Positions 12,177 to 23,994 of a DNA stretch of 64,000 nt are shown one piece after another. The position numbers were made by a program, and so were the translations under genes. The stretch lies in the NCBI RefSeq assembly GCF_002878395.1, contig NC_061114.1:169386617-169450616 (forward strand). The letters are read 5' to 3'. The notes below the pieces were generated by a model that made no database searches, had not been told where the DNA came from, and was given only the letters and a program-made list of their open reading frames with translations. The DNA is from Capsicum annuum. Its lineage: Eukaryota > Streptophyta > Magnoliopsida > Solanales > Solanaceae. Every line of letters starts with the position of its first letter. Positions within the stretch are counted from its first letter, which is position 1.

Positions 12177-12427
12177 ATTTAAAATAATTTTTTGGATGCA
12201 TATGCCAAACATCATTTAATTAGTTATTTTGCCACAGCACCGCAATTACATTACACACACTTTACATTTATAGTTGATTGTTAAAAATGTGTTTAAACGA
12301 TTCAAATTCAAGTAATAAAAGTGTTCAATGGATACAAGACCATTAGTAAAGGTTTTTAATGGGTACAAGACTGAGTTTAGGGGTTCAAATGAAATTTTAA
12401 ACAAGTTGCTTATCAATGACTTACGCC
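11319..12427. mobile_element. Degenerate Mutator-like element B (tentative)
   Basis: The left end (11319-11395) and the inverted right end (about 12350-12427) share collinear blocks TTGATA, AACTTGTTT, AAATTTCA, CTTGTACC in the same order. A weak 9-bp duplication, AATATATAA (11310-11318) and AATATAGCA (12428-12436), has 7 of 9 matching. The interior has two similar C-rich tracts (11594-11650 and 11727-11772) and a TA run at 12147-12171. There is no transposase. The frame at 11803-12201 (minus) spans the TA run and is not convincing. Confidence 0.48.
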
Positions 12428-12914
12428 AATATAGCATATAGGGGAAAAGTCATGATTTCCACCTCAAACTATACACAAAAAGTCTAGATTATACCTAAAC
12501 TATCATAGTGACCTATTACACACCAATACTATAAAAAGGTGAAACTATTTCCACCTTAGAAGGTGACGTGGCAGAGAAGGTGTATTCACTTTCCTAAGGT
12601 GCGTGAGAGGAGGAAAAAAAATCTTAAAATGACATAATTGCACACGTGTCACTATTTCATTTGTCATTATATCATTAAGTACTCCTAATACTCTTTTTAA
12701 TATATGCAATTAGATTAATTATTTTTTCAATTGAAAAAATATTAATAAAATTAATTTTTTTTATTTTTTCAATTGAAAAAATATTAATTAAATTAAATTT
12801 TCTTATTTATTCATTTTAATATGTGGGTCCCTCCTTCTTCAATTGTTTTTTATTCACCAAAATCACCATTAAAACACCACCATTGACAACATTATCATCA
12901 AACTCACATCTTCA

Positions 12915-15343
12915 TATAATACCCTATATTTTTCTAGCATAAATTAAATCTCAGTATATGAGTATTCGTACCTAAAATTTTTAAAATATTCATTATTTTT
13001 TAGTTTAGATCCCACCAAGTCGTGAAAAATTGAACTAGCTTTCCAATGATATAAAATTCGTCTTAATTCGATAATCGAGTAAGAAGTTATGGCGAATTTA
13101 AGTTTCAGTCATAAAACACCATCATTTTGGTCACTAGCGCGTCGCGGAGCCAGTCTAAATGAAAATTATCAATTTCCAGTAAGGGACCGCGATATTGGCG
13201 CATCACGCCAAGGACCCAGTTCACATTTGGCAATTTCCAGTGAGCCTCCGCGATAATGGTACGTCGCAGAGTTGGCCAAAAAGGCATTCCAAAGGCTTGG
13301 CGCGGTAGCTCCGCGTTGCGCCAATGGAAAAAATGAGAATTGTTGATTTTTCTTAGCCCAGAACGATTGCACCGCATCGCATCAGAGCCAAAAATTGGGA
13401 TCTTCAGTTTCCAGCCCGAGTTTTTAATTTTGTTTAGGGGTATTTGGGTCTTTTTTCATGGCCCTAATCAACCTAAAACACGAGATTTAACCCCTAAGTG
13501 ACCTAAATAATCATCATTTATTCAATTCCTCTCAAAATTAAATATCCCCTTCTCAAGAACAAGAACTCTAGCTCTCAAATTCAAGACCAAATCTCAAGAA
13601 CTCCCCATCAATCCTCTCAAATTCATTAACCCAGGTATGTTAAATGTTCATCCATGGGTTCATTTCACCCATGGAGTCCAAGTATCTGATCTTAATTACA
13701 AATTTATAGTCTTTTTAAGTTATTTTGACTTTAAATTTGGTTTTCAATCATAAATTTTGTTCTATACCATGTTTTAGCAAAATTGATGTCTATTACTACA
13801 CTCCGTATGTTTGAATATCGTTGTCCACTGATTTAATTCGTGATTTGTGATAATGGTTTTGAAATTGTGCTTTACTACAAGTTTTGGTCTAATTCTCATG
13901 TTTAATGTACACCATCATATCAAGTGTTTGATAAAATGCTTACAAGAATGAATATTTAATAAAAGCCTTCATGCTATGTCCTCCAAGCTTTAGTGTTCTT
14001 TTACTATTATTGATTTGAGTCCTGGTATTATTGAAAACCCCAAAACCATAGATGTTTACTTAGTCTCATTTCAGTATCTTCAAAATAACTTCAAATTATA
14101 TTATGAGCATTATCAGAACAGTCAGTTAAACTCAGAACAGTCTAGTATTTCAGTGTCTTTCAATTGGGAGTAGAATTTAGCACCGAGCGAGTGTAAGGAT
14201 GGCGAATTCCCCGTCAGATAGGCAGAGTCACCAGTAGCAGTCCCTGAACTCCAGAACTATGTAGCTAGCTAGGATATGAGAAATCACCCGTCAGTTTAGG
14301 CTTGACTATCTCGCAGGGATCACCCGTCAGTTCAGGCTTAACACCCTTAGTACTTCGGGATAGTACATCAGTATAATGGATCCACATAGCCAGCGTTAGT
14401 ACCCGTGGAATAGTATTAACACCCTTCTAACTGGGGTTACAGGTTAAACCCCGATTAGCTCAGATTGGGGCATGTCAGTTAGATGATACCTCCCACAGTC
14501 TTAGTTTAATTATCAGACCAGCAGTTCAGTCTCAGTGTTATTTGACCAAGGCTTATAGATATCAGTTATTTTAGTTTACAGACTATTATTCAGTTCATGT
14601 TATATGCTTGGTCACGCATCCCTAGTATCTACAGATTTCACGTACCTTCAGTATTTACAAACTTTTATGCATGCACAGTATTTACAAATTTTACATATTT
14701 TTAGTATCTACAGATTTACTATTTTTTATTCCGTACTTCATGTTTTATATGTATATTTAGTCAGTTGTAATTCTTGTTCATAAAACCATGCAGGTCAGTC
14801 TACCTCATTTAGCATACCAGTACATTTAAAGTACTGATCGCAAACCTTTCTTTTGTGCTATGATGTATGATATCATAGGCTCTGACGCCCAGTTCCCGGA
14901 TCGCACTTAGACTTCTTAGACTCTCAGCAGTAGCAGTGGTAAGTCATTATATTTTGAGGATGAATTATTTTATTTCATGCTTTCAGTCTAGTAGTTAGTT
15001 GGATTTAGTTGGGGCCTGTCCCATCAACTTACAGTTATTTAGTTTAGAGGCTTTCAGACACTACAGTCAATTGTTCAGTATTCAGAATTCAGTTTACATG
15101 TCAGTTAGTTATACAGTTTATCTCAAATTTTAGTATTTATTCAGACTCAGATAGTTATTCCTTCAGATTCATAATTCAGTATTTGTTTCAGATATTAAAA
15201 TCTTATGGAATATAAGTTATTCTTCCGTATTTATTATTATGTTATTCAGTTCTCTCAGCAGGTACCAGCTCATGGGTTAGCTTGTGGTCCTTCAGGATTG
15301 TAAGCATCGTGTGATGCCTAGGATGTACTCTCAAGATATTACA
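12915..15343 (+). mobile_element. 5' LTR of the Tekay-type element
   Basis: It begins TATAATACCC, a decayed TGTAATACCC, and ends ATATTACA. It is collinear with the 3' LTR over its whole length. The second half (about 14090-15260) is unusually rich in dispersed ttcagt/tcagta words. Small frames inside (13105-13377, 13169-13372 minus) cross the CG-rich GCGTCGCGGAGC region and are not genes. Confidence 0.92.
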
Positions 15344-15347
15344 AACT

Positions 15348-15360
15348 TGGTATCAGAGCC
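15348..15360 (+). other. Primer-binding site, initiator Met tRNA type
   Basis: TGGTATCAGAGCC starts four bases after the 5' LTR and is complementary to the 3' end of plant initiator methionine tRNA, the usual primer for plant gypsy elements. Confidence 0.92.
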
Positions 15361-15784
15361 TAAGGTTTTAAAAAGTCCTAGAAAGTCTGAAAGATGCGTC
15401 AAGTAGAGTCTTGTGCATGGGTATGTAGCACACCACACTTATGGACAGGAGGCTACAAGACGTTTAGGAAAAGTTTCCCTTCTTTCAATACTCATATCAT
15501 GTGAGTGAGCATGAGCTCAAGTTAAACACTCGATCTAATCCATTTCTTCCTTTTATTTACAGAACATGCCTCTTAAAAAGAATAACAGAAGAGGAACAGG
15601 AAACCAACCAGCACCTCCGCCCATCTAGGCAGATCCTCTGGACGAGCATGTCTCTCACACAGAATTCAGAGTTGCGTTCACCACTCTAGCAAACTCCACA
15701 GCAACTCAGAATAAACAGCCAATTGTTATTCAGGCCAACCCAGTGGACAATACTACTACAGCTAGGATTTGGGAATTCACCTAG

Positions 15785-16312
15785 ATGAATCCTCCTTCCT
15801 TCATGGGATCTAAGTCTGAAGAGGATCCACAGAAATTCTTAGATATGGTGCAGAAGGTAACAGATATTATGGGGGTAACATCTAGTGAGAGTACTGAGAT
15901 AGTTGCATATCAGTTACAGGATATAGCACATACTTGGTTTAAGCAGTGGAAGGTAGATAGGGGTAATAATTCAGGGCTCGTAGAATGGGAAGGGTTTGAT
16001 ATAACCTTCTTAGATAGATTCTTCCCATTGGAGTTGATGGAGGCCAAGATGTTAGAATTTATTAACTTGAGGCAGGTCAACATGAGCGTAAAGGAGTATT
16101 CCCTCAAGATTACTCAGTTAGATAGGTATGTTCCTCATGTAGTAGCTGATAACAGATCCAAGATGAGCAAGATTGTGTTTGGTGTGTCTGATAATATGTT
16201 CAAGGAGTGTAGGAGCAGAATATTAAGGAAAAAGAGAGAGAGAACAAGAGGGCTAGAACGGGTAGTTTTACTTTCAATCAGCGAAGGTTAGAAGGTGGTA
16301 ATCGTCCTTAGT
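15785..16312 (+). pseudogene. Gypsy gag (capsid) remnant
   Basis: The frame has the plant gypsy capsid signature: PPSFMGSKSEEDPQKFLD near the start, the AYQLQDIAHTWFKQWK block near residue 42, and the FLDRFFPLELMEAKMLEF and MSVKEYSLKITQLDRY blocks. The upstream start of gag (about 15570-15784) is interrupted by stops. The frame ends at 16289-16291, before the nucleocapsid zinc knuckle. Confidence 0.85.
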
Positions 16313-16434
16313 TCCATTAGAGGTCTTCAACCCCAGCACCCTCTTCAGCCAGTGCCCCAGTACCCAAGTTCAAAAATAATAATCGGGATAGGGCAGCAGG
16401 CTCTAAGTCCCAAGGCAGTGTTAACAGTGCCCGT

Positions 16435-16899
16435 ATGAATCCTCTATGTCAGAAATATGGCAGAAACCATCAAGGTGAGTGTAGAGCGGGCAGTGATGTG
16501 TGCTTTGGGTATTGCAAGCTAGGCCATTGGATTTGGGAGTTTCGGGTAGTTGCTCAGAAAGTTAGGGATTTGCCCCAACAAGGCCAGTCCCATCAGTCGT
16601 CAGTTTTATTCGGTCACTCAACTCAGCAGGGTACCACTTCCAGTGCTACCAGTGGTCAGCGTTCGAACAGATTATATGCTCTTCAGTCCAGACAAGATCA
16701 AAAAAATTCTCCTAATGTAGTTACTGGTATGTTGCAGGTCTTTCACTTACATGTTTATGCTTTACTAGACCTTAGAGCTTTTTTTTCTTTTGTAACTCCA
16801 TATATAACCATCAATTTTGAAGTCAGTCCTGAAACTCTAGCAGATCCATTTTTAATGTCTACCCGTTGGTGTTTCCATTGTAGCCAGGCAAGTATATAG
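16435..16899 (+). pseudogene. Gypsy zinc knuckle and protease remnant
   Basis: The zinc-knuckle region reads CFGYCKLGHWIWEF. The C-x2-C-x4-H-x4-C pattern is damaged, with one spacing changed and the last Cys replaced by Phe. A Gln/Ser-rich linker follows. The protease active-site region then reads ALLDLRAFFSFVTPYI, where the family has LLDPGATLSFVTPYI, so the DxG(A/S) motif is lost. The frame ends at 16899 and homology continues with stops to about 17230. Confidence 0.82.
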
Positions 16900-17229
16900 A
16901 AACTGTTCGATCACAATATCTTATAAAGTTACCTTATTTGATCTCATAGAGTTAGAGATAATGGATTTTAACGTTATTCTCGACATGGATTGGCTCCACT
17001 CATGCTATGCCTCAGTTCATTGTAGAAATAAAATAGTTAATTTTTAGTTCCCAAATGAACCAGTCCTTGAATGGAGGGGTAGTACTACAGCACTTAAGGG
17101 CCAGTTTATTTCATACCTTAGAGCGAGAGAAATGATATCCAAGGGATGTGTCAATCATCTTGTGCGAGTCAAATACTCTAGCTCAGAAACTCCAACTCTT
17201 GAGTCAGTTTCAGTAGTCAGGTAATTTCC

Positions 17230-18253
17230 AGATGTGTTCCCTGAAGATCTTTCCAGAGTTCCTCCCAGAAGGGAAAATGACTTCAGAATAGACCTTCTTC
17301 CAGATACTCGGCCTATATCTATTCCAACATATAGAATGTCACCAGCTGAACTCAAAGAATTGAAAGAACAGTTGAAATATCTCCTAAATAATGGATTCAT
17401 CAGGCCCAACATCTCCCCGTAGGGTACACCAGTTCTATTCATGCGTAAGAAAGACGGTTATCTCAGAATATGCATAGACTACCATCAGTTAAACAAAGTC
17501 ACAGTTAAGAATAAATATCCACTTCCTAGAATCGAAGACTTATTTGACCAACTTTAAGGTGCCAGCTACTTTTATAAGATAGACCTTAGATCAGGCTATC
17601 ATCAGCTCGGGGTCAGGGAATGTGACATTCCAAAAATAGCTTTCTGAACTCGGTATGGTCACTTCGAATTTCTAGTCATGTCCTTTAGTCTCACGAATGC
17701 CCTAGCAGCCTTCATGGACTTGATGAATCAAGTGTTCAAGCAGTACCTGGACATGTTCATCATAGTCTTCATTGATGACATTCTTGTTTACTCCTGTAGC
17801 GAAAATGATCATGCAGACCATCTCAAAATAGTGTTACAAACTCTTAGAATTCACCAGTTGTTCGCTAAAGTCAGTAAGTGTGAATTCTGGCTGAGATCAG
17901 TAGCTTTCCTTGGCCATATTAATTTTAGTGATGGCATTAGAGTTGATCCTCAAAAGACCAAAGCGGTGAGAAACTGGCCTAAACCCATTTCTTCTTTAGA
18001 CATCAGGAGTTTCTTGGGTTTGGCTCGCTATTACCGTAGGTTTGTTGAAGGGTTTTCTTCCATTGCATCCCCGATGTCCATATTGACTCAGAAGAAAGTT
18101 AAGTTTCAGTGGTCAGATTTCTGTGAGAAGAGTTTTCAGGAGTTGGAGACTCGACTCATGTCAGCCCCAGTCCTTACCTTGCTAGATGGTTCAGATGGGT
18201 TTGTTGTGTACTGTGATGCATCCAGAGTGGGTTTGGGTTGTGTCCTCATGTAG
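17230..18253 (+). pseudogene. Gypsy reverse transcriptase remnant
   Basis: RT begins with the [20 protein letters not shown] segment and runs through [17 protein letters not shown], then [17 protein letters not shown]. Next come DLRSGYHQL and the active-site block [10 protein letters not shown] (catalytic Asp pair kept). It continues into the [17 protein letters not shown] and RNase H junction regions. In-frame stops at about 17419, 17556 and 17646 separate the frames 17234-17422 and 17678-18253. Confidence 0.9.
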
Positions 18254-18667
18254 AGAGGTAAGATCATATCTTATGCTTCCAAACAACTTAAACCCCATGA
18301 GAAGAATTACCCTACTCATGATCTTGAGCTAGCAGTTGTAGTGTTTGCCTTAAAGATTTTGAGGCATTACTTGTATGGGGTGCATGTTGATGTATTCACA
18401 GATCATAAAATCTTGCAGTATGTGTTCTCTCAGAAAAACTTGAATTTGTGTTAGAAGAGATGGTTAGAGTTATTGAAAGATTATGACATGAGTGTTATGT
18501 ATCATCCGGGCAAGGCCAATGTAGTTGTTGATGCTCTCAGTAGATTGTCTAAGGAAAGTGTTGCTCATGTTGAGGATGGTAAGAAGAAGTTAGCTCAGGA
18601 AGTCCATCAGCTTACCCGACTAAGTGTCCGCTTAGTTGATTCAGCAAAAGGTAGTGTATGGGTGTAG
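18140..18667 (+). pseudogene. Gypsy RNase H remnant
   Basis: It follows RT directly: [14 protein letters not shown] with the first catalytic Asp, a stop at 18251-18253, then a region equivalent to the [23 protein letters not shown] block. Last comes the frame 18473-18667, starting [18 protein letters not shown], with VVDALSRLS, the usual end of gypsy RNase H. A further stop lies at 18452-18454. Confidence 0.85.
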
Positions 18668-18821
18668 AGTAGCTCAGAATCATCTCTAGTTTTTGAGGTG
18701 AAGGAAAAGCAGGATAGAGATCCCAGTCTAGTTAAGTTGAAAGAATCAGTCAGATATCAGAAAGTGGAGGTTTTCTCACAAGGGGGAGATGGTGTTTTGT
18801 GTAGTCAGGGTCGGCTATGTG

Positions 18822-19799
18822 CAGAGGCAGATCTAGGATTTTGAGGTTGTAGGTGCCATGTCACTTTTAACGTTGAAGTTATACTCAAAAAGGATAATTT
18901 TTATGAGTTTCCCACTGGAATTTGGCTTTTTAGTAAGAGATTTTTGAAGGAAAATTTCATTGAAACATTATCGAAGTACCTAATTTTTACGAATTTAGTT
19001 GGAAACCAGGTAATTTTTTGCTTTACGTTTTGCTTTTTACACTGCCCTAAATAAGATAAATATTTTGTCAATTTTATAGACTTTGGGTTTCTATTTGATT
19101 ATTTGTCTTTTCAATTTGTATAGACAAATAGATCAAATAATTAAAATGCGATTATTATTATAAATACTATCGAAAACAACCTTTCTACTTCTTCGGAGGT
19201 AGTGTATATATTACATACATTTTACCCTCCCCAGACCCCAATATGTGGGAATACACTGGGTTTGTTGTCGTTGTTGTTGTTATTACTATAAACTGTGTAA
19301 ACAAGAGTTAAATTCAACTTACCAGTCAATGTGAAAGTACAAAATAGTTGCCAACATTCAATGGATATTTCCAATTCTATTGTTAAGAAATTATAACATC
19401 AAGCCAAGCATCATTATTTTGATTTACGAGGAGAGGTTAACTATAAATTTGAAGGAAGAAGGAATCTTCAATTATGTTCTACACTTAGATTTAAAATTCT
19501 TAAACAAAAATTACCCAAAAAAAGGCGTCAAACAAAGATTAAGTTAAGAGGAAAAAAAATTATAGAAAATAGAATAACGAACAAAAAGTAACAAAATACT
19601 ACTGGTGTCTAGACTTGAACTCTGGTATACTACGTGAAATTTCAGCGTGTTTGCCACTGGCACTACTTCCTCAACTGCTGCACCGGGTGGCACTTAAATA
19701 ATGCACCGATTTTATTCAATATATATATATACACACAATTTTTTGATCGAAGTTTACGAGTGTCATACCATCCGTGAACCCTTTGTAGATCCACTCCTG
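18822..19799 (+). mobile_element. hAT-like non-autonomous repeat, copy 1 (978 bp)
   Basis: Inserted in the integrase of the Tekay-type element. The ends are CAGAGGCAGATCTA and, inverted, CAGGAGTGGATCTA. The flanks GCTATGTG (18814-18821) and GCTATATG (19800-19807) make an 8-bp duplication with one mismatch. The interior is collinear with copy 2 at 44819-45825. It contains an RTE/TS-type tail (about 19190-19290, ending in TTG/TCG repeats). Near its right end is a reversed tRNA-like module (about 19605-19690) with a B-box-like gacttgaactc. It has no transposase. Confidence 0.82.
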
Positions 19800-21116
19800 G
19801 CTATATGTACCTGGTGTAGATGACTTGAGGCAATGAATTCTTGCAAAAACGCATAGTATGCATTACTCGATTCATCAAGGGATCACTAAGATGTACCGCA
19901 ATTTGTGGGAGATCTATTGGTGAAGTGGTATAAAGAGAGATATTTCAGAGTTTGTAGCTAAGTAATCTACGTGTCAACATGTTAAGATTGAGCACCAGAA
20001 GTCTAGTGGATCCATACAGGAGTTCAGTATTCCCATATGGAAGTGGGAGAAAGTGAACATGGATTTTATGATGGGTCTACCTCGTACTATTCATCAGCAT
20101 AATTCTATTTGGGTTATCGTAGATAGGATGACCAAGTCAACTCATTTCTTGCCAGTTCATACCTCTTAATCAGCCGAGGACTATGCCAAACTCTACCTCA
20201 GAGATTTGGTTAGGAGCAATGGTGTTTCCTTATCCATCATCTCAGATAGAGGTACCCAGTTTACCTCTCACTTCTAGAAAGCAATCCAAAAGGATCTTGG
20301 TACCCAAGTCCACCTCAGTACAGTCTTTTACCCTCAGACAGACGATCAAGCAAAAAGGACCATTCAGACTCTTGAGGATCTGTTGAGAGTATGTGTAGTT
20401 GATTTTAAAGGTAGTTGGGATGGCCACTTGTCTTTGATTGAATTAGCATATAATAACAGCTATCATTCCAGTATCCAGATGGCTCCGTTTGAGGTTCTTT
20501 ATGGTAGGAGATGTAGATCACCGTTTGATTGGTTTAAAGTAGGTGAGGCCGCAGTAGTAGGGCCTGACTTGGTGTTCGATGCATTAGAGAAGGTCTAGTT
20601 GGTCAAAGAAAGGCTTAAGGTAGCCCAGAGCCGATAGAAATTGTATGTAGATGTGAGGAGAAAGAATCTCAAATTTGAGGTCAGTGATTTTGTGTACTTG
20701 AAAATATCTCCCATGAAGGAGGTAAAGAGGTTTGGCAAGAAAATAAAACTAAGTCCCCGATATGTTAGTCCCTACAGAATTCTCAGTTATTTCGAAAAGG
20801 TAGCTTACGAGCTTGAGTTGCCTTCAGATCTAGCTTCAGTACACCCAGTGTTCCATGTCTCATTGTTGAAGAAGTGTATTGGTGATCCAGCTGTAGTTGT
20901 TCCCCTAGAAAGAGTAGATGTTCAGAACAGTCTTTCCTATGAGGAAGTTCCAGTCAAAATTCTTGATCATTAAGTTCGTAGACTAAGGAACAAAGAAGTT
21001 CCACTAGTTAAAGTTCTTTGGCGGAATCAGTCCGTTGAAGGAGCGACTTGGGAAGCAGAATCAAATATGAGGACCAAGTACCCTCATCTTTTCTCCGTGA
21101 ATTTAGATTCGGTTTA
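19800..21116 (+). pseudogene. Gypsy integrase remnant (core and C-terminal region)
   Basis: Integrase starts before the hAT-like insertion (from about 18700) and resumes at 19800. The core is spread over several frames. The catalytic Glu site reads HPQTDDQAKR where the family has HPQTDGQAER, so Glu is Lys. The frame 20383-20598 has WDGHLSLIELAYNNSYHSS and YGRRCRSPFDWF. The C-terminal part 20641-20973 has DFVYLKISPMK and [12 protein letters not shown]. After a stop at 20971 the chromodomain-like tail VKVLWRNQSVEGATWE follows to about 21116. Confidence 0.88.
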
Positions 21117-21306
21117 AGGTACTAATCTTCTTAAGATTTTTCTCTATCATTCTCAGTTTTAGTTGCACATCATGTTTATGTCATTCGTGTATATACAAAT
21201 TAGTTCAGTCATGCATTCTATGCATCAGATATGCACGTTCAGTGTGTAAGCTCAGTCCATCAGTTTTTCCTAGCTTAACCAATCTCATTCGAGGATGAAT
21301 GATCCC

Positions 21307-21316
21307 AAGGGGGAGA
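21307..21316 (+). other. Polypurine tract of the Tekay-type element
   Basis: AAGGGGGAGA lies three bases before the 3' LTR, at the expected place for plus-strand priming. Confidence 0.88.
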
Positions 21317-21319
21317 TAT

Positions 21320-23760
21320 TATAATACCCCATATTTTCCTAGAATAAATTAAATCTCAATACATGAGTATTCGTACCTAAAGTATTTTAAATATCTATTA
21401 TTTTTTAGTTTAGAGCCTACCAAGTCGTGAAAATTTGAACTAGCCTTCCAACGATATAAAATTTGCCTTAATCCGATAATCGAGTAAGAAGTTATGGCGA
21501 TTTTAAGTTTCAGTTGTAAAACACTGTCATTTTGGTCACTAGCATATCGCGGAGCCAGTCTAAATGACAATTGTCAATTTCTAATAAGGGACCACGATAT
21601 TGGCGCATCGCGCCAAGGACCTAGTTCACATTTGGCAATTTCCAGTGAGCCTCCACGGTAAAGGCGCATAGCAGAGGTGGCAAAAATGGCATTCTAAAGG
21701 CTTGGCGCGATAGCTCCGTATCACCCCAATGGAAAAAATAAGGATTGTCGATTTCCAGTGGCCCAGCGCGATTGCACCGCATCGCATCGGAGCTAAAAAT
21801 TGGGATCTTCAGTTTTCAGCGTGAGTTTTTAATTTTGTTTAGGATTATTTGGGTCTTTTTTCACGGTCCTAATCAACCTAAAACACGATATTTAACCCCT
21901 AAGTGACCTAAATAATCATCATTTATTCAATTCCTCTAAAAATTAAAGATCCCCTTCTAAAGATTAAGAAACCCTAGCTCTCAAATTCTAGACCAAATCT
22001 CAAGAACTCACCATCAGTCCTCTCAAATTCATTAATCCAGGTATGTTAAATGTTCATCCATAGGTTCCTTTCACCCATAGAGTCCTAGTATCTGATCTTA
22101 ATTACAAATTTATAATCTTTTCAAGTTATTTTGACTTTAAAATTGGTTTTCAATCATGAATCTTGTTCTATACCATGTTTTAGCGAAATTAATGTCTATT
22201 ACTACACTCCATATGTTTGAATATTGTTGTCCACTGATTTAATTCATGATTTGTGATCATTTTGTTGAAATTTTGCTTTACTACAAGTTTTGGTCTAATT
22301 TTTATGCTTAATGTACACCATGCATATCGAGTGTTTGATAAAATGTTTACAAGAATGAATATTTAATAAAAGCCTTCATGTTATGTCCTCCAAGCTTTAT
22401 TGTCATTTTACTATTATTTTTTTGAGTCCTGGGGGTATTGAATAACCCAAAACAATAGTTGTTTATCTTTAGTCTCATTTCAGTATCTTCAAAATAACTT
22501 CAGATTATATTATGAGCATTATCAGAACAGTCAGTTAAAACTCAAAACAGCTTAGTATTTGAGTGTCTTTCAGTTGGGAGTAGGATTTAGCACAGAGCGA
22601 ATGTAGGGTGGCGGTTTCCCGTCAGATAGGCAGAGTCGCTAATAGCAGTCCCTAAACTCCAGATCTACGTAGCCAGCGTAGGATATGAGAATTCACCCGT
22701 CAGTTTAGGCTTGACTATCTTGCAGAGGTCACTCGTCAGTTCAGGCTTGACACTCTTAGTCCTTCGGGATAGTACATTAGTATAGTGGAGCCACATATCC
22801 AGCGTTACTACCCATGGTATGGTATTAACACCATTCCAATTGGGGTTACAGGTTGGACCCCGATTAGCTCAGATTGAGGTTTGTTAGTTAGATGATACCT
22901 CCCACAGTCTTAGTCTAATAATCAGACCAGTAGTTCAGTCTCAGTGTTGTTTGACTAAGGCTTATAGATATCAGTTATTTCAGTATTTCAGTTTACAGAC
23001 TTTTATTTAGTTTATGTTATATGCTTGGTCACGTATCCCCAGTATCTACAGATTTCACGTACCTTCAGTATTTATAGACTTTTATGCATACACAGTCTTT
23101 ATAAATTTCACATATTTTCAGTATCTACAGATTTCATGCTCTCTATTCACTACTTCTTGTTTTATATGTATATTTAGTCAATTGTAATTCCTGTTCATGA
23201 AACCATGCATGTCAGTCTGCCTCATTTGGCATACTAGTACATTCAAAGTACTGATCGCATACCTTTCTTTTGCGCTATGATGTACTATATCATAGGTTCT
23301 GACGCCCAGTTCCCAGATCGCGCTTAGACTTCTCAAACTCTCAGCAGTAGCAGTGGTGAGTCCTTATATTTCAAGGATGGGTTATTTTATTTCATTCTTT
23401 CAGTCTAGTAGTTAGTTGGATTTAGTTGGGGTCTGTCCCATCAACTCACAGTTATTCAGTTTAAAGGCTTTCAGACACTACAGTCAGTTATTCAATATTC
23501 AGACTTCAGTTGATATGTCAGTTAGTTACTCAATTTATCTCAGATTTTAGTATTTATTCAGACTCAGATAGTTATTTCTTCAGATTTATAATTTAGTATT
23601 TGTTTCAGATATTAAAACCTTATGGCATATCAATTATTCTTCTGCATTTATGATTATGTTATTTAGTGCTCACATCACGTACCAGCTCATGGGTTAGCTT
23701 GTGGTCCTTCGGAACTGTAAGCACCGTGCGACGCCCAAGGTGTACTCTCGGAGTGTTACA
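21320..23760 (+). mobile_element. 3' LTR of the Tekay-type element
   Basis: It begins TATAATACCCC and ends GTGTTACA, is 2441 bp long, and is collinear with the 5' LTR with many substitutions and small gaps. It is followed directly by the target duplication CTTCA. Confidence 0.93.
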
Positions 23761-23994
23761 CTTCACCACAATAATTTTAAGAATCCACCATAGATTTCAT
23801 TATCGAAATCACAATATAACCATTAGTGACACAAAAATCACAAACAACCACCATAAAACTCAACATCCACTACTAAAATTATCATCGAAATCACAATATC
23901 TCTATTGTTAACATTCAAAGTTACAAAACCCACCACAAATTCGCATAACTGTTAAAAAAATTGTAGTTACAAATACAAAAATAAATAGAAATGA

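Larger units (their letters stand above)
12915..23760 (+). mobile_element. Full-length Tekay/Del-type Ty3/gypsy retrotransposon
   Basis: A complete structure is visible: 5' LTR 12915-15343, primer-binding site 15348-15360, gag, protease, RT, RNase H, integrase, polypurine tract 21307-21316, 3' LTR 21320-23760. A perfect 5-bp target duplication CTTCA lies at 12910-12914 and 23761-23765. LTRs of 2.4 kb and the integrase C-terminal region ending in VKVLWRNQSVEGATWE fit the Tekay/Del chromovirus group. The LTR pair is clearly diverged (roughly 90% or more identical by eye) and pol has many stops, so the insertion is old. It lies inside Mutator element C and is itself interrupted at 18822-19799. 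Confidence 0.95.

Noticed and set aside
11803..12201. 132-residue minus-strand frame
   Set aside because: It crosses a TA microsatellite and has no recognisable domain.
13105..13377. Two overlapping minus-strand frames of 67 and 90 residues
   Set aside because: Both are inside the Tekay-type 5' LTR, and the 3' LTR copy does not keep them open.
17155..17442. 95-residue minus-strand frame
   Set aside because: Antisense shadow of the gypsy RT region.
19605..19690. tRNA-like segment
   Set aside because: Has a B-box-like motif, but no full cloverleaf or anticodon arm could be drawn; it is part of a dispersed repeat.
20183..20386. 67-residue plus frame and its minus partner 20242-20427
   Set aside because: Out-of-frame readings of the integrase core, which reads HPQTDDQAKR in the adjacent frame.
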